DNA from: CAVWCQ01 sp963753545
Lineage (GTDB): Bacteria > Chloroflexota > Anaerolineae > Aggregatilineales > Aggregatilineaceae
Direction: 5' to 3'
DNA length: 64,000 nucleotides
Assembly: GCA_963753545.1 (NCBI GenBank)
Contig: CAVWCQ010000008.1
Span: 3,410,001 to 3,474,000, forward strand
Shown: in pieces, positions 58,014 through 64,000 of the stretch
Layout: every line of letters starts with the position of its first letter
Position numbering within the stretch: position 1 is the first letter of the stretch
The notes under the pieces: model-generated
What the model saw: only the letters and a program-made list of their open reading frames with translations
Told to the model about the DNA's origin: nothing
The model's database searches: none
Made by a program: the position numbers and the translations under genes

Positions 58014-58955
58014 GTGCCACCAATCATTGAAGTTCAACACCTTGTCAAGCGCTACAAACAAGGTGACAGAAACGCTGTTGACGATATCTCTTTTAATGTC
58101 GAGCGGGGGCAGCTTTTCGCGCTGCTAGGGCCGAACGGCGCGGGCAAAACGACCACGATCTCAATCCTCACAACGATCCTCGCCCCGACATCTGGAAAAG
58201 CCTTGATCGCCGGGTTGGATGTCGCCACGCAGGCCAGCGAGGTCCGGCGGCAGATTGGGATCATCTTCCAAAATCCAAGCCTGGACCGGAATCTGACCGC
58301 TGAAGAAAATATCCGGTTTCATGCCTCGCTCTACGGGTTGTATCCCTTCCGCCCAACCTTTGCTTCTATGCCCGAAACCTATCGCACGGAAGTGAAGCGG
58401 CTGACCGAGTTGATCGGGCTGGATGGCGACATATTCAAGCCCGTTAAGCAGTTTTCGGGCGGCATGAAGCGCAAATTGGAGATTATTCGCAGCCTGATCC
58501 ATAACCCCAGAGTGCTTTTTCTGGATGAGCCAACCACTGGCCTCGATCCGGCAAGCCGCCGCAATCTGTGGGAATACCTGGTTACGGTGCGCGCGCAGAA
58601 CGGTACGACGATTTTGCTGACGACGCACTACCTGGAGGAAGCCGAACAATCGGACACCATCTGCATTATCAATAAGGGGAAAGTTGTATCGTATGGCACG
58701 CCGGATGAGCTAAAAGCCCAACTGCCTGCCCAGTCCTTTTTGCAGATCGATGCAGTAGATCGTCAGGGTCTGCGGGCGGAATTGCAGCGCCTCAGTATTC
58801 CCTTTCAGGAAATGCCGCAGTTCTGCATCTCCCTGGCGACCCAAAACGCTCAAGAGGTGATCAAGCAGATTGAGACTCCTCTTTCGCTGGTCAAAACGCA
58901 TATTCCCACCCTTGAAGACGCTTATCTCTCTATTGTGGATACCGAAAATGAGTGA
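58014..58955 (+). CDS. ABC-2 exporter ATP-binding protein
   Basis: The 313-residue ATPase has Walker A GPNGAGKTT, Q-loop GIIFQNPSLD, signature FSGGMKRKLE, Walker B VLFLDEPTTGLD and H-loop TTHYLEEAE. It belongs to the DrrA/NatA type. The start is GTG 58014. Its last eight bases overlap the permease gene. Together they export a drug, lipid or other compound; the MarR neighbour suggests a toxic one. Confidence 0.92.
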   Translation: MPPIIEVQHLVKRYKQGDRNAVDDISFNVERGQLFALLGPNGAGKTTTISILTTILAPTSGKALIAGLDVATQASEVRRQIGIIFQNPSLDRNLTAEENIRFHASLYGLYPFRPTFASMPETYRTEVKRLTELIGLDGDIFKPVKQFSGGMKRKLEIIRSLIHNPRVLFLDEPTTGLDPASRRNLWEYLVTVRAQNGTTILLTTHYLEEAEQSDTICIINKGKVVSYGTPDELKAQLPAQSFLQIDAVDRQGLRAELQRLSIPFQEMPQFCISLATQNAQEVIKQIETPLSLVKTHIPTLEDAYLSIVDTENE

Positions 58956-59739
58956 TTTCAACGCCATTTTGACCATCGCTTATCGAGACTTGCTCAAATT
59001 CCTGCGGGATCGTCCGCGCATGATTTCCTCGCTCATTTTCCCCTTTGTGTTTATCGCCGTTCTGGGGTCCAGTTTCCAGGCGAGCATGGGAAACATGGTT
59101 GGCTATAACTTTGTGCTCTACACCTTCACTGGGGTTTACGCGCAGACGCTGTTTCAGTCGGCGGCCTTCGGGATCATTTCGTTGATCGAAGACCGTGATA
59201 ACGACTTCAGCCAGGAAATATTTGTTTCGCCTATCTCGCGCTACTCGATCATCTTTGGCAAAATTCTGGGTGAATCCCTGGTGGCGATGGCGCAGGGCGT
59301 GGGGATTATCCTGTTTGGGATCATCATCGTGCTCACCTCAAATGTCTCCATTTCGGCGGCCCAGCTTGTCGGCCTCATCCCGACTGGTTTTGTGGTCTGC
59401 CTGCTCGGCGGCGCGTTTGGCGTGCTTATCCTCGCCAATCTGCCGAACCGCCGGGCGGCTGAACAGATTTTTCCCTTTATCATGCTCCCCCAGTATTTCC
59501 TGGCGGGCGTGTTTAACCCGATTATCCACACGCCGCCTGTCGTGACGTTCTTTTCGCTGATCTCGCCGCTGCGTTATGCGGTCGATCTCACGCGGGGCAT
59601 TTTTTATACGGATACGCACGATTTCGCCCGCGCCGTTCTCTACTCGCCGCTGCTCAACGTCGCCGTCAGTACGGGGATGTTCGCGCTGTTTCTGATGTTG
59701 GGCACATTTCTGTTTGTTCGCGTCGAGCGCAACCGCTAA
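58948..59739 (+). CDS. ABC-2 exporter permease
   Basis: The start is ATG 58948, inside the end of the ATPase gene, and gives 263 residues; a longer upstream frame would overlap the ATPase further and lacks homology. The protein has six membrane helices with the typical motifs SLIFPFVFIAVLGSSF, EDRDNDFSQEIFVSPISRYS and ISPLRYAVDLTRGIFY. This is the DrrB/ABC2_membrane family. The next gene starts directly at the base after its stop. Confidence 0.9.
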   Translation: MSDFNAILTIAYRDLLKFLRDRPRMISSLIFPFVFIAVLGSSFQASMGNMVGYNFVLYTFTGVYAQTLFQSAAFGIISLIEDRDNDFSQEIFVSPISRYSIIFGKILGESLVAMAQGVGIILFGIIIVLTSNVSISAAQLVGLIPTGFVVCLLGGAFGVLILANLPNRRAAEQIFPFIMLPQYFLAGVFNPIIHTPPVVTFFSLISPLRYAVDLTRGIFYTDTHDFARAVLYSPLLNVAVSTGMFALFLMLGTFLFVRVERNR

Positions 59740-60423
59740 ATGATCGGTACACTGGGCGAAAAATCGCTGCATGCGGCCCTCAAGATTTATTATGTCCAGC
59801 CAGGAGATCAGATCGAACGTAACCTGGACGGGTATGTAGTCGATATTTTTCGCCCGGCAGATGAGGAGCATGCCTGTCAATGTATCGAAATCCAGACGCG
59901 CGGTCTGGGCAGACTGAAGCCCAAACTCGCGGTATTGCTCGAACGTTACCCGGTTCGCCTGGTTTATCCAGTTGCCCAGGAGCGGTTTATTGTTCGCATT
60001 GATACGGCGGGTGAGGTTTTAAGCAGGCGCAAATCGCCCAAACGCGGCTCCGTTTTTCACCTGTTCCCCGAATTGGTTGGGCTTCCGGCGCTGGTCACTC
60101 ATCCCCATTTTTCGGTGGAAGTAGCGCTCATCCGCGAGGAAGAATTTTGGATGGATGACGGAAGGGGAAGCTGGCGGCGCAAACGATGGAGCATCTATGA
60201 TCGCCATCTACTCGGCGTAGCCCAAACCGTGCCGCTGCTCAGTGTTGCGGATTACGTCGCGCTGCTGCCTGCCGGTTTGCCGGAAACGTTCGGGTCTCAG
60301 GACCTCGCCCAGGCGCTGGGCTTGTCCCGTTCGCTGGCCCAAAAGATGATTTACTGCCTGTTTAAAATGGGAGGTCTGCAAGTTGCCGGAAAACAGGGGC
60401 GTGCGGTACTCTATCGTCTGTGA
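59740..60423 (+). CDS. DUF8091-like protein, PD-(D/E)XK-like N-terminus and winged-helix C-terminus
   Basis: This 227-residue protein begins with EKSLHAALKIYYVQPG, a helix followed by strands GYVVDIF and CIEIQT, which resemble the Asp and Glu-x-Gln of restriction-endonuclease-like folds. KLAVLLERYPVRLVYPVAQ follows. After about residue 180 a winged-helix region appears (SQDLAQALGLSRSLAQKMIY). I recall a family annotated as DUF8091 with this layout, but the function is unknown. It starts one base after the ABC-2 permease stop and is probably in the same transcript. Confidence 0.65.
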   Translation: MIGTLGEKSLHAALKIYYVQPGDQIERNLDGYVVDIFRPADEEHACQCIEIQTRGLGRLKPKLAVLLERYPVRLVYPVAQERFIVRIDTAGEVLSRRKSPKRGSVFHLFPELVGLPALVTHPHFSVEVALIREEEFWMDDGRGSWRRKRWSIYDRHLLGVAQTVPLLSVADYVALLPAGLPETFGSQDLAQALGLSRSLAQKMIYCLFKMGGLQVAGKQGRAVLYRL

Positions 60424-60452
60424 CCTAAACAGCAGAACGGTGTAACCAAACC

Positions 60453-60677
60453 ATGCCCTCGTATGATTATCACTGCAAACAGTGCGACCATGTTTTTGAA
60501 GTACGGCGCTCGATGAGCGCGCCGATTAAGGTTGAATCTTGTCCGGTGTGCAGCTGCACCGACACGGCCCGTATCTATCAAGCGCCGCGTGTCGCGGGTG
60601 TCTCCCACCAGGAGCAAGGGTGCAGTGGCGGCTGCTCATCGTGCGGTTCGTCAAGCTGTGGAACCTGCCGCCATTAA
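60453..60677 (+). CDS. FmdB-family zinc ribbon protein
   Basis: The 74-residue protein starts with the FmdB zinc-ribbon pattern: YDYHCKQCDHVFEV, then ESCPVCSC. It ends with a Cys- and Gly-rich tail (CSGGCSSCGSSSCGTC), which may bind metal. The family is regarded as regulatory, but its role is not settled. Its stop TAA shares the TTAA word with the stop of the convergent AlkZ-like gene. Confidence 0.85.
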   Translation: MPSYDYHCKQCDHVFEVRRSMSAPIKVESCPVCSCTDTARIYQAPRVAGVSHQEQGCSGGCSSCGSSSCGTCRH

Positions 60678-61744
60678 TCGACCAGCAGGGGCAGGCCCAG
60701 AAATGCAGCATAACGCCGCGCAGCGTTGGCAAAGGCTTCCTGATCAGCAGCCGTAAACGTCGTCAGCGGATTGGCGGAAACAATAACCGCGTCCTTTTTG
60801 ATGATCCGCTTCCAGGACGCGACAATCTGACCATCGATCACCACCGTGTAGCCCAGAGGATTGTTGATCCGGGCATCCCACCGTTCTGGATGCACCCTGC
60901 CAGTAATCGCGCTGCGGTCTGTATAACTCACCGCATATTCATCAAAATTCGGCAGCAAATAGGCATCCGCACTCCTCGTAAACGAGTGAGACGGATCAAG
61001 CCAATAGGTTTGACCGTTGATCGTTTCCTGCATGAGTATCGATTGAATCATGTCCAGCCCAGCCCGTGCGTCGGCAGCGGTTAATCCCGACCACCAAACA
61101 AAATCCTGGACAGTCGCAGGCCCCCGGCTCACAAAGTAGCGCCGGGTCAGTTCCGCCAGTGCTTCATCACGTTCCAGGGGCTTCGCTTGCGGGACTCGTT
61201 CTTCGAGCAGCGCATACGTAAACTGCTTGCCGCGCCGTGCCCCGCTGCAAATGATCCCGTCCAGTTCGGCTCGGAGCATAAGATGAGTCAGCCGCAGATC
61301 ATCCGTAGCGATCCCTGCCTGCTGCAAGGCAGATGCCAGTTCTGTACGGGTAAGCTGCTTGCCCCCTTGTAGCGTCTTTTCCAAAACTCGGCTGCTCTGC
61401 GAAAAGACAGTTTCATCCAACTGAAGCTTGCGGTAGTAGTAAGCAGTGGCAGCGTTAACACGTGGGGCTGTGAGTTTGAGCATCCAGCGGATATCGGCGG
61501 GCGTGACGAAGTGCCAGGTTGGGCGCAGGATGTGGGTACGCAGAATGGCCCCATCTGTAAAAGCCTGTTCAACAGCGGAATCAGAAGCATCCTGTAGACG
61601 CAAGCCAAGTGCCCATTTTGCCGCTCCGTAATCCTGAGCCTGAACAGCACCCAGTGCCTGAACAACATCCTCTGGCTTCTGAAATGGATCGCCTGAAAGG
61701 TGCTGGTTGTGCAGCCGCTGATGGGCAATATTGACCTCTGCCAT
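60674..61744 (-). CDS. Winged-helix DNA-binding protein of the AlkZ/YcaQ-like (HTH_42) family
   Basis: The 356-residue protein matches the HTH_42 superfamily. GAVQAQDYGAAKWALG contains the Q-x-Q motif used by AlkZ-type DNA glycosylases. THILRPTWHFV, GPATVQDFVWWSGL and LLPNFDEYAVSY are further conserved blocks. Relatives unhook DNA crosslinks or excise alkylated bases. A repair role is inferred from the family. It overlaps the FmdB gene tail-to-tail by four bases. Confidence 0.82.
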   Translation of the reverse strand: MAEVNIAHQRLHNQHLSGDPFQKPEDVVQALGAVQAQDYGAAKWALGLRLQDASDSAVEQAFTDGAILRTHILRPTWHFVTPADIRWMLKLTAPRVNAATAYYYRKLQLDETVFSQSSRVLEKTLQGGKQLTRTELASALQQAGIATDDLRLTHLMLRAELDGIICSGARRGKQFTYALLEERVPQAKPLERDEALAELTRRYFVSRGPATVQDFVWWSGLTAADARAGLDMIQSILMQETINGQTYWLDPSHSFTRSADAYLLPNFDEYAVSYTDRSAITGRVHPERWDARINNPLGYTVVIDGQIVASWKRIIKKDAVIVSANPLTTFTAADQEAFANAARRYAAFLGLPLLVD

Positions 61745-61858
61745 GATTATCCCTCCCGCTAATCCCTGCGCACCTATAAGGTTATAACGCTATGGGGCAG
61801 GTGGTGGTATTGCCTATAATCAATGAGGTGCAGGGTTGCTTTCAGGAGAAAAATCTCT

Positions 61859-63707
61859 ATGCGAAGACGAATGTTCCGGGCCAGGGCAAAAAACGAAGCG
61901 GACCGCGAAACGCCAAATCTACCCATGCAGTGGCGGCGGATGCTCGGATACCTGCGGCCCTACAAAGCCCGTTTAACGATTGCTTTTTTCGCCCTGCTGA
62001 TCAGTTCTGCGATTGAGCCTCGTCTTTCCGGCTGTGATCCGCAATGTTATTGATTCTGTGCTTGTCAAAAAAGACGAGCACCTGCTCAATGGGATCACGG
62101 TAGCCCTGCTGGGTGTATTTTTATTGCGCTCGCTGGTCTCCCTGGTTGAAGTGTACAACCTGAATTACGTAGGCGAACGGGTTGTGGTGGACGTGCGCAA
62201 ACAGTTATACGCCCATATGCAGTCGCTCCCCATGCGTTTTTTCACCGAACGGCGCGTTGGCGAACTGCTCAGCCGCCTGGGCAGCGATGTCACGGTGATG
62301 CGCAGCGTCCTGACCAACAACCTCAACACGCTCTTGCAGCAGTTACTGATTATGCTCGGCTCGATTGTGATCATGATCGTGCTCAACTGGCGGCTCACGA
62401 TGTTTATCCTGGTGATGATCCCGGTCGTGGTGCTGTTGGGTTTCGTCTTTGGTTACTACCTGCGCCGGATCAGCACCGAAGTGCAGGACGAACTGGCAAA
62501 CGCCAGCATTGTCGCCCAGGAAGTGATGAGCAACGTCCGGGAAGTCAAAAGTTTCGTCCGGGAAGATTATGAAATCGAACGGTATAACGGTGCTATCCAT
62601 CGCGCGCTGAAGGCAGCGGTTCGCCAGCTTCGCATTCGTGCTGTCTTTGGCCCATCAGTCGGATTCATGGCCTTTGGCGGCCTATCGCTGATCCTCTGGT
62701 ACGGCGGACGCGAAGTCCTTCAGGGACGTTTAACCGGAGGCGAACTGATCGCCTTCCTGATCTACGGTATGACGGTAGCGGGCAGTTTTGCCTCGCTGGT
62801 CGGGCTGTATACTTCCTTCGAGGAGGCTATCGGTGCGACCAAGCGAGTATTCGAGATTTTGGATACTCAATCCCAGATTCAGGACGCGCCGAACGCAGTG
62901 ACGCTTGCCCATGCGGAGGGGCGGATCACCTTCACGGATGTCAGTTTCAACTATGACGAACGGCAGAGGGTGCTGCACAACGTCTCGCTGGATATCGCAC
63001 CGGGGGAAATCATCGCTCTGGTGGGGCCAAGCGGCGCGGGCAAGAGCACGATGTTCAACCTGATCCCGCGCTTCTACGATGTCAGCAGCGGCGCGCTGTT
63101 GGTTGATACGATTGACGTGCGCCAGATCACTCAGGCCAGTCTGCGCCGCCAGATTGGAATTGTCCCCCAGGAAACACCGCTTTTCGGGAGCAGCATTCGC
63201 GATAACATTCTCTACGGGCGGCTGGATGCAAGTGAAGCCGAGGTGATCGAAGCCGCCAAAGTCGCCAACGCGCACGAGTTCATCATGGAAACGCCGGATG
63301 GATATGATACGCTGGTTGGCGAACGCGGCGTGCGCTTGAGCGGCGGGCAGCGGCAGCGGGTAGCCATTGCCCGTGCCGTGCTCAAAGACCCGCGCATCCT
63401 CCTGCTCGATGAGGCGACTTCCAGCCTGGACAACGAGAGCGAACATCTTGTTCAGGAAGCGCTGGGGCGGCTGATGAGCAACCGGACCACCGTCATTATC
63501 GCCCATCGCCTGAGCACGGTTCGGATTGCCCACCGGATTGCCGTGCTGGATCAAGGACGGATTATCGAGCTGGGGACGCACGAGGAGTTGATGGCGCTTA
63601 ATGGGCTGTATGCCAGATTATATGAAATGCAGTTTCGGGAACAGGGGCTGCTTGCCGGAGCGAACGAGAGTGAAGATACATCACTCACCGTGCCCGGTAC
63701 GCTGTAG
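61859..63707 (+). CDS. ABC exporter, fused membrane and ATPase domains (frameshifted)
   Basis: The corrected protein has 615 residues. Six membrane helices (MLGYLRPYKARLTIAFFALL first) are followed by an ATPase domain with Walker A GPSGAGKST, signature LSGGQ, Walker B ILLLDEATSSLD and H-loop AHRLS. An extra C near 62018 breaks the frame in helix 1; removing it gives SSAIELVFPAVIRNVIDSVL. This matches MsbA-like exporters. ATG 61859 follows AGGAG by ten bases. The second half is close in type to the exporter at 102-1887. The substrate is unknown. Confidence 0.87.
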
Positions 63708-63717
63708 GATTACAAAA

Positions 63718-63750
63718 AGAGATGCGCAGACTTATTCGCTGCGCATCTCT
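63718..63750. terminator. Bidirectional terminator between ABC exporter and moaC
   Basis: AGAGATGCGCAG (63718-63729) pairs perfectly with CTGCGCATCTCT (63739-63750). On the minus strand a TTTTT run follows, so it ends moaC transcripts well. Confidence 0.75.
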
Positions 63751-63775
63751 GATTCATGCTAAAGCAGAACATTCA

Positions 63776-64000
63776 CTACTGCTGATCCGGCGCGGGCTGG
63801 AGGGCGGGTTGATAGGTGTACGTGCCGCTCTTGCCGCCCGATTTGGAAATCAGCCGCAAATAGCGGATTTCCATCTCACGCGTATGCGGTTTTAGCATAT
63901 CGTAAAGCGTGAGCGCGGTCAGACTCGCCGCCGTCATGGCTTCCATCTCAACGCCCGTCGGTGCGATAGTCTTGACGGAGGCTCGCAGCCGCACGCCGTC
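63776..64000 (-). CDS. moaC: Cyclic pyranopterin monophosphate synthase MoaC, C-terminal part (cut by window end)
   Basis: Only the last 74 residues are inside the window; the gene continues past base 64000. PTGVEMEAMTAASLTALTLY followed by DML and the end ISKSGGKSGTY are hallmark MoaC sequences. The conserved Glu-Met-Glu and the Lys-Ser-Gly-Gly-Lys-Ser-Gly loop line the active site. MoaC makes cyclic pyranopterin monophosphate in molybdenum cofactor synthesis. A short Gln/Pro-rich tail (YQPALQPAPDQQ) follows the domain. Confidence 0.9.
   Translation of the reverse strand, partial: DGVRLRASVKTIAPTGVEMEAMTAASLTALTLYDMLKPHTREMEIRYLRLISKSGGKSGTYTYQPALQPAPDQQ

Overview
The window looks like a chromosomal piece of a free-living Chloroflexota bacterium, probably Anaerolineae. 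This is inferred from gene content: several carbohydrate ABC importers with LacI regulators, a Ser/Thr kinase fused to NB-ARC and TPR regions, a clostripain-like protease with calcium-binding and Ig-like repeats, and no sign of an outer-membrane export system. No rRNA, tRNA or CRISPR array was found.

Layout. 0.1-2.5 kb: frameshifted ABC exporter and an RmlC-like epimerase. 2.6-7.0 kb: a two-gene unit of kinase/NB-ARC/TPR protein plus membrane-anchored subtilase, then a frameshifted tyrosine recombinase (7.1-8.1 kb). 8.3-14.9 kb: double-hotdog thioesterase, ROK sugar kinase, sugar importer 1 (binding protein and two permeases) and a glycosidase. 14.9-19.5 kb (minus): MarR regulator with a heterodimeric ABC exporter. 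19.6-23.1 kb (minus): UroD-like protein, SGNH-like lipase and a FabF-type synthase. 23.3-34.0 kb: a truncated MalK-type ATPase, a LacI regulator with two DNA-binding domains, importer 2, GH31, a Tat-exported DUF362 protein and a GH99/GH71-like lipoprotein. 34.1-36.8 kb (minus): holin-like/phosphodiesterase fusion and an EEP-family protein. 37.1-45.1 kb: LacI regulator, importer 3, GH3 and a Rex-like GH8, which reads as a xylo-oligosaccharide locus. 45.1-47.6 kb: non-coding stretch, DUF123 nuclease, homocysteine methyltransferase and a small membrane protein. 47.7-52.9 kb (minus): about 1,700-residue secreted C11 protease. 53.1-57.5 kb: PAS/GAF histidine kinase, a DUF1573 protein with an in-frame TGA, and a PhnD-like protein. 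57.5-60.7 kb: MarR, ABC-2 exporter, DUF8091-like protein, FmdB zinc ribbon. 60.7-64 kb: AlkZ-like protein, ABC exporter and the start-truncated end of moaC.

How the genes work together. Three importers each carry a binding protein and two permeases but no ATPase. The only MalK-type ATPase in the window lies between them and could be shared, but its TOBE domain is cut by two nonsense codons. The glycosidases, ROK kinase and two LacI proteins form regulated sugar-harvesting modules. Promoter and operator candidates are readable upstream of both LacI-controlled loci and both MarR loci.

Quality of the sequence. Twelve genes are split by exactly one inserted or deleted base, often in short homopolymers. 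This looks more like uncorrected sequencing error than decay. The most interesting exception is the DUF1573 gene at 56.0-56.5 kb. There a TGA stands directly after a Cys codon, the conserved domain continues in frame behind it, and a SECIS-like stem-loop follows at suitable spacing, so selenocysteine is a real possibility.
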